Source: Cephalotus follicularis
Lineage: Eukaryota; Streptophyta; Magnoliopsida; Oxalidales; Cephalotaceae
DNA: 64,000 bases
NCBI GenBank assembly: GCA_001972305.1
Contig: BDDD01002660.1
Span: 9,182 to 73,181 of the forward strand
Reading direction: 5' to 3'
Positions 12,367 to 24,240 of this stretch are shown in pieces (position 1 is the first letter of the stretch; every line of letters begins with the position of its first letter). A program made the translations under genes and the position numbers. Below the pieces are notes generated by a model. The model was not told the origin of the DNA and searched no databases. It worked only from the letters and a program-made list of their open reading frames with translations.

Positions 12367-12927
12367 AATTGTATTTTAGATTTGTGAGTTTACGTTTATA
12401 AAAATGGTCATAGATGATTTAGAGAAATAGAATATCATATCCAATAATTAGATTTCAAAATAATAATCATAAAAATATTTTTTAGAAAAATAAAATTAAT
12501 TAATTAGACGAAAATCAAACCCTCGCATCTATGATATTTTGTCCATTCATGACTGAGCCTGATTTAAGAGCTCCATTGGTTCAACTTACACTTCTAGTCC
12601 TGAGTCTGTAACAATTTTTCAACAATAATAAAATGGTACAAAATGTTCTAACATAACTAATTTTTTATATTTCCAATGATCAATCCTGAAATACATTGAA
12701 ATATAAGTAATACATATAATGAAATACATTGAAATAATAAATAAGTAAGAATGACAATAATTTTTATGATTAGATAAATATTATCCTCGATTTTATGTAT
12801 GATCGATACGTTTTCAATTAGACTCTTATCTTTGATTCTGATATAAATGTGATTCTTATTTTTCGGTTGTTAAAAACAAATTATTTTAATTAAAAATATT
12901 AATATTTTGAAGATTATTAATAATAAC
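12367..12927. other. AT-rich stretch without a recognisable gene
   Basis: I see no coding domain or clear repeat boundary. The segment is host or older repeat DNA between the gypsy-1 LTR and the copia-1 insertion. Confidence 0.6.
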
Positions 12928-12932
12928 TATAC

Positions 12933-13148
12933 TGTCATAAACCTGTGGGATTAACTAACAATTGAAGATTGCACTATAAAGAATTTCAGAGAGAAAGTAA
13001 GAGAGAATAAGAGATTTTCTTATTATGAATTCCTTAACTTATTCATAACAATACATTCCTATTTATAGGAGTTTAGATGGGATTGTTGTAATAGTGTTTG
13101 GTTCTTGGAACGGTAATTCACTATTCATTATTATATTATTATACAATA
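12933..13148 (-). repeat. copia-1 3' LTR with adjacent polypurine tract
   Basis: On the plus strand it runs TGTCATAAACC... to ...TTATACAATA. Next to it, 13149-13160 (CTCCCCCTTGAA) is the complement of the polypurine tract that primes plus-strand synthesis. TSD alignment puts the coding-strand LTR start at TATTG, not canonical TG. Confidence 0.85.
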
Positions 13149-13289
13149 CTCCCCCTTGAATTTCTATTACATACCACTATGACTGCTTTGTTAAAACCTT
13201 ATTAGGAAAAACCCATTGGGATAAAAACCTTTGCGAAGGAAAAAGAGTACAGTCTCCCCCTGATACAAAACTTCACAAGTTCTTGAACT

Positions 13290-15440
13290 GTATTAATGAA
13301 GATGTTTAATCTGACGCATCCCAATATCATGTCTGAGCTTCTTGAATGTTGTACCTGGTAATGCCTTTGTAAATAAATCCGCTAAATTATCACTTGATCG
13401 GATTTGCTGTACATCAATATCACCATTTTCTGAAGCTCATGGGTGTAGAATAATTTTGGTGAAATATGTTTCGTTCGATCACCCTTGATATATCCTCCTC
13501 TGAGTTGTGTGATACAAGCAACATCATCTTCATATATTACTGTGGGATTATTTCTAATCGAGGATAGTCCACACGATTCTTGTATATGTTGAATCATTGA
13601 TCTCAACCATATACATTCTCGGCTTGCTTCATGAATTGCAAGGATCTCTGAATGATTTGAAGAAGTTGCTGTCATTGTCTGTTTTATTGATCTCCATGAT
13701 ATAGCAACGTCACAAAAGGTAAAGATATAACCGGTTTGTGATCTTGCTTTATGTGGATCAGTAAAGTATCCCGCATCAGCATATCCAATCAATGTTGATT
13801 GTGTTCCCCTTGGATAAAATAGACTCATATCAGTGCTTTCACGCAGATAATGCATTATGTGCTTATTCCCATTCCAGTGCCTTCTTGTTGGTGTAGAGCT
13901 ATATCCTGCTAGCAAATTAAAGAAAAATGCAATATCAGGTCTTGTGCAATTTGCAAGATACAATAGTGCTCCAATTGCGCTAAGATAAGGGATTTCAGGT
14001 CCGAGAATTTCTTCTCCTTCTTCTTGAGGACGAAATGGATCTTTCTTGACATCAGGAGATCGGACGACCATTGGAGTGCTTAGAGGATAAGCTTTGTCCA
14101 TGTTGAATCGACTAAGAACCATTTTAGTGTATGTGGATTGATGGATGAAGATCCCAGATGATATGTGCTCCACCTGTATACCAAAACAGAATTTTGTTTT
14201 CCAAGATCTTTCATTTCAAACTCATCTTTTAAATAGGTCGCAGTCTTTGTAAGTTCTTCAGAAGTACCTACAAGATTTAAGGCATCCACATATACTGCAA
14301 CAATAACAAATCCATCGTTAAATTTTTTGATAAAAATAAATGGACATATTTGATCATTTGTATACCCTTCTTTGATTAAATATTCACTTAGTCGATTGTA
14401 CCACATTCGACCAGATTGTTTCAATCCATACAACGAACGTTGTAGCTTAATTGAATACATGTGACGAGATTTGTTCGATTCAAGAAATTTAAATCCATCA
14501 GGAATTCTCATATATATGTCACTATCAAGTGATCCATATAAGTATGCTGTTACTATGTCCATACGACGAGTTTCAAGTCCGTTCGAAGCAGCCATACTGA
14601 TTAGGAATCGAAAAGTGATTCCATCAATAACTGGAGAATATGTTTCCTGGTAATCAATACATGGTGTCTGTGAGAACCTTTGAGCTACAAGCCTTGTTTT
14701 GTATCTCACAATTTCATTTTTCTCATTTTGTTTTTGAATAAATATCCATCTGAATCCAACAGGGGTTACACCATTTGGTGTTTGAATTATTGGTCCAAAT
14801 ACTTCTCGTTTGGACAAAGATTGCAACTCTGCTTGTATTGCATCTTTCCATTTTGGCCAATCATTTCTTTGTTGACATTGTTCAACACTTTGTGGTTCAG
14901 GATCCATAACAGGATTTGTAATATCCAATGCAACGACATAGGCAAACTTGTCATCAACTATAATCTCATCTCGAATCCATATTTATTCATTATGTGCATA
15001 ATTAATCGAGACTTCTTGATTTTGAAATCCCACGGCCTCTTCAGGGCTTTGTACTCTCTCTGGAGTCAATGTGGGTTCTGGAAATAACACATTATTTTGT
15101 GTTAATGCTATTTCAGGGTTTTGTACACTACCCTTATTTGCCTTTCATTTTCGTGGTACAATATCTTTAGCACCTACCGGTCTACCACGTTTCAACTGTG
15201 GTTTAGACTTTAATCCATCGATTGAGCTTTCACTAGCTTTAGATATATCAATTCTTACTGGAGCATTCACAACTGGTATATAAGATTTTATCACTTTTTG
15301 AGCAATATTAAATGCATCTGGCATTTGATTGGCAATATTTTGCAAATAAATGATCCTTTGAACTTGCAGTTCACATTCATTTGTAAGTGAATCAAAATTA
15401 TGTACTCTTGATGCTTTCCATGAAATTTCATTTTCATTTT
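13290..15440 (-). pseudogene. copia-1 reverse transcriptase and RNase H, broken
   Basis: RT lies at about 14080-14930 (VGFRWIFIQKQNEKNEIVRY, ETYSPVIDGITFRFL, YMRIPDGFK, LYGLKQSGRMWYNRL). RNase H lies at 13300-14090 (LIGYADAGYFTDPHKARSQT, TSSNHSEILAIHEASREC). The RT active site reads YVDA where copia-2 has YVDD, so a catalytic Asp has become Ala. One T is missing near 14190 compared with copia-2, shifting the frame between RT and RNase H, and a further shift lies near 13440. The linker between integrase and RT is 14930-15440. This cannot give active enzyme. Confidence 0.9.
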
Positions 15441-16310
15441 TCAATAAAATCTTGTCTCCCCCCTAACACTGAGAAAACCAATTCATCAAAGTGACAGTCT
15501 GCATAATGTGCAGTAAACATGTCACCTGTTAATGATTCAAGATACCTTATAATTGATGGAGAATCAAATCCCACATAAACGCCAAGTCTGCGTTGTGATC
15601 CCATCTTACTCCACTGAGTGGGTGAAATAGGGACATATACTGCACATCCAAACACTCTTAAGTGGGATATGTTTGGTTCTAGACCAAGAAGAAGTTGCAA
15701 TGGAGAATATTTATGATATGCAGTCGGTCATATACGTATAAGAGCCGCATCATGCAATATCGCATGTTCCCAAGCTGAAATGGGTAACTTTGACCTCATC
15801 AACAAAAGACGAGCCATCAATTGAAGTCTCTTTATAAGAGATTTGGCTAACCCATTTTGGGTGTATACGTGAGGAACATGATGTTCAATGGCAATTCCTA
15901 TTGCCATGCAATATTTATCAAATGCTTTGGAACAAAATTCAGCAGCATTATCTAGCCAAATAGACTTTATAGGATGATCTAGAAATTGTGCTCGCAATTT
16001 ATTTATTTGAGCCAATAGTCTTGCAAATGCAACATTACGCGTTGAAAGTAAGCATACATGCGACCATCTTGTCGATGTATCTATTAAGACCATGAAATAT
16101 CGAAATGGTCCAGATGGTGAATTAATCGGTCCACAAATATCTCATTGAATTCTCTCTAAGAATTTTGGAGATTCTACAATCACTTTTGTTGTAGATGGTC
16201 TTATAATGAGTTTTCCTTACGAACAAGCAACGCAATCGTTCTCATTATTCAATAACATTTTCTGCTTTTTAAGTGGATGTCCATGTGAACTTTCAATGAT
16301 TCGACGCATC
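15434..16310 (-). pseudogene. copia-1 integrase, broken
   Basis: The catalytic core shows STRWSHVCLLSTRN, then IWLDNAAEFCSKAF (second Asp). The third catalytic residue in the NGLA.SLIKRL block is Lys where copia-2 and relatives have Glu. The C-terminal part (LRVFGCAVYVPI, KMGSQRRLGVYVGF) lies at 15434-15700. Frames are broken near 15700 and 16110. The zinc-binding N-terminus is separated by the SIRE insertion at 16316. Confidence 0.88.
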
Positions 16311-16315
16311 ATTGT

Positions 16316-17304
16316 TGTTGACATTTATGTCTCAATCCTAAGTTTTGATGATAACATATTTGTATTTGACAAAGTTTCTTGATGTGCAAGAAAGATAAAA
16401 GATAAACAAACCAGCAAGAATTATGCAGAAAACTGCCCAGACCGTCGACGCCTAGCATTAAAGCGTCTGCGCTTTGACTGACTGTCGAGACAAGAACAAA
16501 GCGTCTACCGGTGAAGCACTTGGAGAGTTGGGCATAACGCTCAAACCGTCGACGCTCAAAACTCAAGCGTCTGCGCTTTGAGGCACAAAGCGCATGCGCT
16601 TAGTGCAAAGCGCCTGCCGTCTCAGGCAGAGAAGAAATGGCAATTAAAATGTGCCTAAGCGTCGACGCCCACAGACTAAGCATCAGCGCTTTATCTGGCG
16701 GTCGACACCAGCAATTGAACGCCTGCGCTTTAAGCCGAGAATTCAAATTTGAGATCCCCAACGGTCACATGACCGTCGACGCTTTGGAGGAGTCCGTCGA
16801 AGCTTTAATCGACTGAAACAATTTCAGACAAATTTCAGTGGACATTCCATTAAGGAATTAATCCCAAACTAATCCCAACGGATCTATGAGACAAGAAGCT
16901 ATATATAGACGAATGTTTCAGAAGAATGAGGAGAGAACAACACAAGCAAATCATACATACAAACATCATTCAAAGAAATCTCACTCAAGGCATTCAAATC
17001 AAAGAGCTCAATCAAAAGTCTTATTTTTACATTTTAAGCCAATTCTTGTTCTCACTGTTTTGAGCAATCCCATCTTGTAAAATCCAACCTTGTGAGAGGT
17101 TTTGTTACAAACACAAACTCTTTATACCTTGATTGTAATAGGGGAGTGAACCCTAGTGAATTTGGGGAGTAAACCCAAAAGAGTATTGTAAGTGATTGAG
17201 GTCAATCACAAAGGTGTACCGGATAGCACCCGTAATTGTATTCGGAGAACTAGTGGAAACTCAAGGAGATCATTGGGAAAAGTGGACGTAGGCAAGAGTT
17301 TGGC
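16316..17304 (+). repeat. SIRE 5' LTR, truncated at its 3' end
   Basis: It aligns base by base with 20706-21695. It contains a TATA-like CTATATATAGACG (about 16900) and a dense cluster of GTCGACGC / GCGTCTGCGCTTT motifs (16440-16800). The match stops at the AAGAGTTTGG site about 145 bp before the LTR end. Confidence 0.92.
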
Positions 17305-18304
17305 TGACATCACTCTTTTTACAAAATCTGTCAAAAATGAAATATTAATTGTTCAAGTGTATGTAGATGATATAATTTTCGGTTCTACTAACCAAAAATT
17401 GTGCAAGAATTTTGCTAAGATTATGCAGGTGGAATTTGAGATGAGCATGATGGGCGAGCTCAATTACTTCCTTGGACTTCAAGTCAAACAATTGGAGGAA
17501 GGCATCTTCATAAATCATTCAAAGTACGTCAAGGATTTACTTAAGAGATTTGGAATGGAGAGTGCCAAGAAGAGCAAGACACCCATGAGCACAACGACAA
17601 AGGTTGACAAAGATGAGCAAGGTAAGTCAATCGACCAAAAGCTATATAGGAGCATGATAGGATCTTTGCTATATTTAACGGCAAGTAGGCCGGATATTTT
17701 GTTTAGTGTTTGTTTGTGTGCTAGATTTCAAGCTTGTCCAAAAGAATCACATTTGCATGCGGTAAAACGCATTTTCAAGTATTTAGCATATACACCGACC
17801 TTAGGATTATGGTACCCTAGGAAATCAACATTTGACCTTCATACTTACTCCGATGCCGATTTCGGAGGATATAAGGTGGATAGGAAAAGCACAAGTGGTA
17901 CTTGTCAATTCTTAGGCAATATGCTCATTTCTTGGTTTAGCAAGAAACAAAATTCGATAGCTCTTTCGACTACCGAAGCCGAATATATTGCTGCAGGAAG
18001 TTGTTGTGCACAAATCATGTGGATGAAGCAATAACTTCTTGATTATGGTTTTACCTTTGAAAAAGTGCCCATTAGGTGTGATAACACTAGTGCAATTTGC
18101 TTAGGGAAAAATCCCGTTCACCCCTCTAGAACTAAGTACATCGACATTAGATATCACTTTATCAAGGACCACATTGAAAAGGGTGACATAGAATTAATCT
18201 TCGTCCCGACCGAAGAACAAGTCGCGGACATATTCACAAAACCCCTAGATGAACAAACATTCTCGAAATTTAGACTAGAATTAGGTTTGTGTGAAATTGA
18301 GTGA
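17305..18304 (+). pseudogene. SIRE reverse transcriptase C-half and RNase H
   Basis: From ADITLFTKS the frame runs through IVQVYVDDIIFGSTNQ (RT active site YVDD intact), LNYFLGLQVKQ, MIGSLLYLTASRPDI, then RNase H (TYSDADFGG, STTEAEYIAAGSC). One stop (TAA at 18032-18034, consistent with CAA to TAA) interrupts it before the RNase H end (RCDNTSAICLGKNP ... EQVADIFTKPLD). The open frame begins upstream in LTR DNA at 17192, making a 280-codon chimeric LTR-RT frame. The missing N-terminal half of RT means no function. Confidence 0.9.
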
Positions 18305-18683
18305 TTTAACATGTTTTTATGATTGGTGTGAACATGCATGTTTGTTAAAAATTGCTTGTTTATACATGATTGCATCATTTGCATACATTCTCGCGCGATC
18401 TCGGAAAATCTGCAGAAAAACAGAGCTAAGCGCCGACGGTTGCTTTTAAAGCGTCAGCGCTTTAAAGCAATATTAGGGTTCGAAATTGGGGAAATTGGTC
18501 TAAGCGCCGACGCTGAAACCCACTCAGTCGACGCTTTAGTCGCGTTTTAAGCCTCTAAGCGCCGAATGCCTCACTGTGCTACGAACCCTAACTTAAAAAT
18601 TACAACTCTCTGGCGATTTTTCTGGCGATTTCTTGGCGATTCATAGTCGAAGATCAAAGATTAACATCTCTACAACATCAATC

Positions 18684-19931
18684 ATGGTTAAATCCAAAGG
18701 TCTTGAGCAAGGGCAAAGCTCCAAAGGCAAAAAGAAATCTGCTGGGAAGAAGGGGAAAGAGAAGGCTGCTGCCAACACCTCTTCCACCACTCCTGAGGTG
18801 ATTACTTATAAGCCTAGGTACCCTGAGGCCTACTTTAATAGGAAAATACTAGTTGGTAAAGTTCTTGATTTTGATTTTTGTTCTAGGGAAGGATTTCTCA
18901 TAGTAGAATGGATTAGGTTTCAAGGACTTGAACCCCTGTTTTCTTTATATAAAGCAAGTGTTCCAGAGCTCATGAAAGAGTTCTATGCACGAATCAGTAC
19001 TAGCTCTTCGTACACTTCGGTTGGCCTAAGCACTACAGTCAAAGGAAAGTCTATTGACTTTGATTTAGATAAGCTTCATACTATCTTGAATATTCCAAAC
19101 CTAGGGGCTAAGGAATGGAACCAACGCTCTTGGGTCACTGGCACTGATTTCGATAGATTTGATTGTGTACGAGTCTTATTTGGTGAAAACGCTGATCCTA
19201 TTCAGCGAATGTACACAAGGAACTTACCCCTGCACTATAGATTTTTGCACCGTACGATTTGCACGCATATTCTTCCTAAGGCCGGTGGGTTCGATGAAGT
19301 AACCCACATGGAAGCCTTCACGATGTACCATTTTATCACTAGCCGGACTATCAATGTTCCCTTTCTTATTGTAAAATATATGCATTCGATACATGACCGG
19401 GAGAATGCTAGGCTAGGATATAGCAATATCATAACAAGGATTCTCGAGTGTTTTGGTGTCGACTTCACTGGAGAAGTGCACAATGACCTACAAAGTTCTG
19501 ATAAGCTGGGAAAAGGAACCCTCGGAAGAATGGGGTTCAAAAAGCACAAAAGGACAGGTGCTTGGATTCCAAGGGACGAGGACTCTAACAGAATAGAGGT
19601 TGAGGAAGGAGAAGCTGAGGCAGGTGAAGAAGCAGAGAATGTACCCCTGCAGATCGAACCACCAGCACAACTGATTCCAGATGACCATCCTCCAAGAAAT
19701 AGGACGGATGAGATGTTCGACGCAATCAAAGGCATGCGGCAGAACATTGAGTGCATGAGGAGGCGACAAAAGAGATTTTTCAAGAGATTTGCTTATGCAG
19801 GCCTTATTGTGTATGATGGCCTCATATCTTCATCCTCCAGCCACGACGATGATCCCCCGGACGATGCAGCCACTGATGATATGGAGGGTGATCTCGGAGG
19901 AGATGATGCAGGCACTCATATGGAAGATTGA
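18684..19931 (+). CDS. SIRE accessory ORF downstream of pol (putative plant transposon protein domain)
   Basis: This is an intact 416-codon frame. An in-frame ATG at 18633 would add 17 residues, but I prefer 18684 because it opens the usual basic start (KSKGLEQGQSSKGKKKSAG). It sits in the position of the env-like ORF of SIRE elements. The N-terminus is Lys-rich, perhaps for nuclear or nucleic-acid contact. Residues ~45-270 resemble the plant 'putative plant transposon protein' domain (about PF20167), with LVGKVLDFDFCSREGF, FQGLEPLFSLYK, VKGKSIDFDLDKLHTIL and a conserved TSRTINVPFLIVKYM segment. A basic helix (IKGMRQNIECMRRRQKRFFK) and a very acidic tail follow. I see no signal peptide or membrane helix, so an envelope role is not supported. 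Function is unknown. It is the only long intact TE frame in the window. Confidence 0.8.
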   Translation: MVKSKGLEQGQSSKGKKKSAGKKGKEKAAANTSSTTPEVITYKPRYPEAYFNRKILVGKVLDFDFCSREGFLIVEWIRFQGLEPLFSLYKASVPELMKEFYARISTSSSYTSVGLSTTVKGKSIDFDLDKLHTILNIPNLGAKEWNQRSWVTGTDFDRFDCVRVLFGENADPIQRMYTRNLPLHYRFLHRTICTHILPKAGGFDEVTHMEAFTMYHFITSRTINVPFLIVKYMHSIHDRENARLGYSNIITRILECFGVDFTGEVHNDLQSSDKLGKGTLGRMGFKKHKRTGAWIPRDEDSNRIEVEEGEAEAGEEAENVPLQIEPPAQLIPDDHPPRNRTDEMFDAIKGMRQNIECMRRRQKRFFKRFAYAGLIVYDGLISSSSSHDDDPPDDAATDDMEGDLGGDDAGTHMED

Positions 19932-20404
19932 GCATGTGCATCACATTTTTTTTGTTTTGTGTTCTGCATTTTTGGATATGTTCTTGTAGTTTGAAAGTTC
20001 AAGCTTGTATCTTGACAAACTTAGTATGTAATGACTATGTTTTGGTGTTAATGCAATGAAGTTCATGTTTAAATGCCTTGGATTACTTTATAAATTACAG
20101 CTTCATATATCATATGATTGAATGTTGATGTTTTGAGCTTTGAAAGAAATGATTTGGTATGTTATTCAATTGTTTTAGTATGCGCAGGCTTATATATTGA
20201 TGCATACCTTTACCATCTTTGTGCATGTTCATTTTTACTATGTCTTTTGCAACATTTTCATATGCAAAATGTTTACAAGCTCATACCTTGTTCAAAATGA
20301 AAATGGTTTTAGTAATGATGAGTTAACTTTGGGAGCATAGATTGTATGCTCAAAGGCCTTTAGTCATAAGGTTGGATGTGTCCTTCAATCCCTTTTAAGA
20401 TGAT

Positions 20405-20705
20405 AACAAAAAGGGGGAGAATACTTGCATTAGTTCAAAGTTTTAAAGAAAAAGGTTTGGGGGAGAAATGATAATATTGAAAGAAGTACTTAAGAGATAG
20501 AATCATGAGTTCAATGACAAGGTATTTTATCCCCTATATGACTAAGGGGGAGGCAATTAACTCAGGGGGAGCTATTGCTTTGAAACACTTATCTATATTT
20601 CTCTCATTCTACTTCATACATATTTTTTTGGTAAAAATGTTTATAACTTAACAATTTTTATGCTTTAAATGTAACAAATTTTGCCATCATCAAAAAGGGG
20701 GAGAT
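20405..20705 (+). promoter_or_regulatory. Multiple polypurine tracts before the SIRE 3' LTR
   Basis: Five GGGGGAG-type tracts occur (about 20411, 20459, 20545, 20563, 20695). The last, AAAAAGGGGGAGAT, abuts the LTR start at 20706. Repeated polypurine tracts are characteristic of SIRE/Maximus elements; the terminal one is the likely plus-strand primer. Confidence 0.8.
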
Positions 20706-21842
20706 TGTTGACATTTATGTCTCAATCCTAAGTTTTGATGATATCATATTTGTATTTGACAAAGTTTCTTGATGTGCAAGAAAGATAAAAGATAAACAAA
20801 CCAGCAAGAATTATGCAGAAAACTGCCCAGACCGTCGACGCCTAGCATTAAAGCGTCTGCGCTTTGACTGACTGTCGAGACAAGAACAAAGCATCTACCG
20901 GTGAAGCACTTGGAGAGTTGGGCATAACGCTCAAACCGTCGACGCTCAAAACTCAACCGTCTGCGCTTTGAGGCACAAAGCGCATGCGCTTAGTGCAAAG
21001 CGCCTGCCGTCCCAGGCAGAGAAGAAATGGCAATTAAAATGTGCCTAAGCGTCGACGCCCACAGACTAAGCGTCAGCGCTTTATCTGGCGGTCGACACCA
21101 GCAATTGAACGCCTGCGCTTTAAGCCGAGAATTCAAATTTGAGATCCCCAACGGTCACATGACAGTCGACGCTTTGGAGGAGTCCATCGACGCTTTAATC
21201 GACTGCAACAATTTCTGACAGATTTCAGTGGACATTCCATTAAGGAATTAATCCTAAACTAATCCCAACGGATCTATGAGACAAGAAGCTATATATAGAC
21301 GAATGTTTCTGAAGAATGAGGAGAGAACAACACAAGCAAATCATACATACAAACATCATTCAAAGAAATCTCACTCAAGGCATTCAAATCAAAGAGCTCA
21401 ATCAAAAGTCTTATTTTTACATTTTAAGTCAATTCTTGTTCTCACTGTTTTGAGCAATCCCATCTTGTAAAATCCAACCTTGTGAGAGGTTTAGTTACAA
21501 ACACAAACTCTTTATACCTTGATTGTAATAGGGGAGTGAACCCTAGTGAATTTGGGGAGTAAACCCAAAAGAGTATTGTAAGTGATTGAGGTCAATCACA
21601 AAGGTGTACCGGATAGCACCCGTAATTGTATTCGGAGAACTAGTGGAAACTCAAGGAGATCCTTGGGAAAAGTGGACGTAAGCAAGAGTTTGGCCGAACC
21701 ACTCTAAACTAGTGTTTGCATATCTCTTAACTCTATCTCTTTACTTTTTGTTTATATTGAGATTGCTTATTGTTTTTGTTCATTGCGAAAAAGTTTAGAT
21801 TATTTTAGAAACTACAATTCACCCCCCCTTGTAGTTTATTCA
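20706..21842 (+). repeat. SIRE 3' LTR (1137 bp, complete)
   Basis: It starts TGTTGACATTTATG and ends CTTGTAGTTTATTCA, followed by the ATTGT duplication. It carries the same GTCGACGC-like motif cluster as the 5' LTR (20830-21200). Confidence 0.93.
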
Positions 21843-21847
21843 ATTGT

Positions 21848-22348
21848 CACACCTAGGTGGCCTAGCCGTTCATGCAAAATCATGAACCCTTTTAAGTCTA
21901 TGACTTTTGAATCCACAACATTATAAGATTCAATTGCTCTAATTTTCATAATGTATAGCCCAGAAGAAAACCCAAAGAGTTTCTCCAATATTTGCTTTCG
22001 ACCGAAAGCATTACCAATGATATAAAGATATTCTTTGCCATTTTCATTTGTGGTTTCAATATGATAACCATTACGACGAATATCTTTGAAACTAAGCAAG
22101 TTTCTTTTAGACTTTGTAGAATATAAAACATCTGTGATGCACGTTTGTGTTCCATTTGATAACACAAACCTGGCCATCCCAGAACCTTCAATTAGGTCTG
22201 ATGTACCAGAAATTGTTCCGACATTAGCCTTTGCTATTGTTAAATGTGAAAAATATTTTTCACTCAGGAGTATTGTGTGTGTTGTTGCACTGTCAGCTAT
22301 GCATATATCTCTAGTATCCATTGTATGATGATCTATAGATAAAAACAC
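21848..22348 (-). pseudogene. copia-1 protease and GAG-pre-integrase region
   Basis: The minus-strand frame begins MFLSIDHHTMD and carries the copia protease site IADSATTHTIL. The pre-integrase segment (NLLSFKDIRRNGYHIET ... LKGFMILHERLGH, usual form WHxRLGH) follows. It is cut off by the SIRE insertion at 21842; the rest of the zinc finger and integrase continues at 16310. Confidence 0.88.
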
Positions 22349-22438
22349 ACATGTTATTAATAAATATAACTATGTTATATTTAACTTCATAAGCACTTTA
22401 TTCAAAAGTGATAAACATTAAAATAATAGCGCATAACA

Positions 22439-23509
22439 TCAACCGAGATGGAAGTCTTCGTCGACAATCACTTGATTCATTTTCTCGTTTGGATCAGTTA
22501 CGAAATCAGCAATGTCCAAATGGGTTATACCAATTGAAACAAAATCTGATTGCGTAGTTTCCAAATGGTCACAATGACCTATAAAATTTGTTTCAATTCG
22601 TTTGTCTTTCTCTTTTAGAGAAGCTTGATATAAGTCGACCCAATGCTTCGCTGTGCAACAAGCACGGTACCAATGTCCTTCCATACCACATCGGTTGCAA
22701 TTACCCTTTCTATTTTGGGTTTGTTCATCATTACTGGATTGTCCAGGATTGCGCCACTTTTGATGTTGTTTTGTATCAGGATTTTGCCATTTCATGCTAT
22801 TATTATTACGTGGCCCCAAGAAATTTTGATTTCTTCCACTGCCACGTTCTCTTTCACGTCCTCGTCCACGCCCTTTTTCTCGTCCTCCAAAATGGAACGA
22901 AGTTGCATTTACCTCTGGTAAAGGGGCTGAACCAATCGAACGATTTTCATGATTTTGTAGGAGTAATTCATTATTTTGCTCCACAATAAGAAGAGATCCA
23001 ATTAGTTTACGATATTTCTTGAACCCGTGCAACCTATACCGTTGTTGCAGTAACACATTGGATGCATGAAATGTTCGATATATTTTCTCCAGCAACATAT
23101 CCTCGGTGATAACTTCACCACACATCTTTAATTATGATACAATTTTGAATAACGTGGAATTATATTCCGAAACTATTTTAAAATATTGAAATCGTAGCTG
23201 TGACCAATCATTCAATACCTTTGGCAGTACAACAGATTTCAAGTGCTCAAACCTATCATTTAGGTTTTGCCACAGTTCAAGTGGATTTTCAACAATTAAA
23301 TATTCATATTTGAGGCCATTATCAATATGATTGCCTTAGGAAAATCAACACAGTGGCGCGTTCCTCATTTGATGCTGCATTATCTTCATCAATTGTGTGC
23401 CTCAATTTCTTAGCACTCAAATGCAGTTTCACATCAAGTGCCCATGATAGATAATTCTTTCCAGAAATATCAAGAGCAATGAATTTCTAATTTTTAATGT
23501 TTGCCATTT
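22439..23509 (-). pseudogene. copia-1 Gag, broken
   Basis: The start at 23509 (MANIKN) is followed at once by a stop. Two frames then give LDISGKNYLSWALDVKLH (DUF4219/UBN2-type N-terminus, about 23340-23480) and, from 23125, CGEVITEDMLLEKIYRTFHA, a Gly/Arg-rich basic linker, and the zinc knuckle CNRCGMEGHWYRACCTAKH (about 22640). Copia-2 has the same protein with fewer breaks (56104-57152). Confidence 0.85.
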
Positions 23510-23599
23510 TTATACTGAATCAAAAGATAAAAATAAATGTCATTTAAGCATAGTAAATAAATAAAGTTTACTGCAATAAAAAAAATTTGGGACCTCATT

Positions 23600-23745
23600 G
23601 GTGCAATCATAGGCCACGCTCACTTTCTCCCGATTTAATTAGGGCATGAGACCACTTGAGCATAATGGGGCTTGCCGATACTCGAACGTTGGACCTCAAC
23701 GAGCGACTTCCTACCACTAAGTCACCACCTCAAGTGATGATAATG
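23600..23745 (-). repeat. tRNA/SINE-like segment in copia-1 leader
   Basis: On the minus strand, GGTGACTTAGTGGTAGGAAG resembles an RNA polymerase III A box (TRGCNNAGYGG). About 33 bases later, AACGTTCGAGT resembles a B box (GGTTCGANTCC). The segment lies between the 5' LTR and gag, and the same segment is in copia-2 (57243-57395). It probably entered an ancestor of this copia family. Whether it acts as a promoter is unknown. Confidence 0.5.
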
Positions 23746-24240
23746 GTTTGCAATAATAACTATATATAGATATATGATAATATCTTTACTTACATTATTA
23801 AATAGATCAAATATTAGATAATTGTAATAACTAAAATTGATCATAAAGCAAATAATGTAAATATATAAAATAGTAAACGTGTTCTCACCTATACATCGTA
23901 AGGTGATACAGTTAAATATTAAATATATAGGTTCCTACTAAGTCTCGGGCAATTCCAGTAGACAAATGGTACCTCAAGAACAATAAATCACAACAATGTT
24001 TCGTACCAGGTATAAGGTGATCAGCATATATAAGTAATATGCTAAAGTAATACTAGAGACATACGTTTTCATGCGTCGTCGGTACTCCGTACAAACGATG
24101 GAATTGCGAAACTTTATTATATATATAATATATACGTTTCCACACATAGGCGGTACTCCGACCAATCGATGGAACCGTTAATCTATATTATTATTAAATT
24201 ACCTCAAATCTCAGTTGGATAGAGTATCGTGCTGATAACG

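Larger units (their letters stand above)
16316..21842 (+). mobile_element. SIRE/Maximus-type Ty1-copia element, internally deleted, in copia-1
   Basis: The ends are TGTTGACATTT (16316) and TTATTCA (21842), flanked by the exact duplication ATTGT (16311-16315, 21843-21847). The 3' LTR is 1137 bp. The 5' LTR is intact for only about 989 bp and is then fused to the middle of RT, so LTR end, primer site, gag, protease, integrase and RT N-terminus are gone. RT, RNase H, a plus-strand accessory ORF and several polypurine tracts remain. By hand I count about 17 differences over the ~985 shared LTR bases, so the insertion is fairly recent and younger than copia-1. Confidence 0.93.

Noticed and set aside
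12490..12620. Possible SINE (minus strand: TGGAGCTCTTAAATCAGG and GCGAGGGTTTGATTTTCG)
   Set aside because: The box matches are weak and there is no 3' tail or target duplication.
17192..17304. Protein-coding start of the 280-codon frame
   Set aside because: The first ~38 codons are LTR DNA (identical in the 3' LTR) that happens to be in frame with RT after the deletion.
19235..19783. Minus-strand 182-codon frame
   Set aside because: It lies opposite the intact SIRE accessory ORF, which has the better length and family resemblance.
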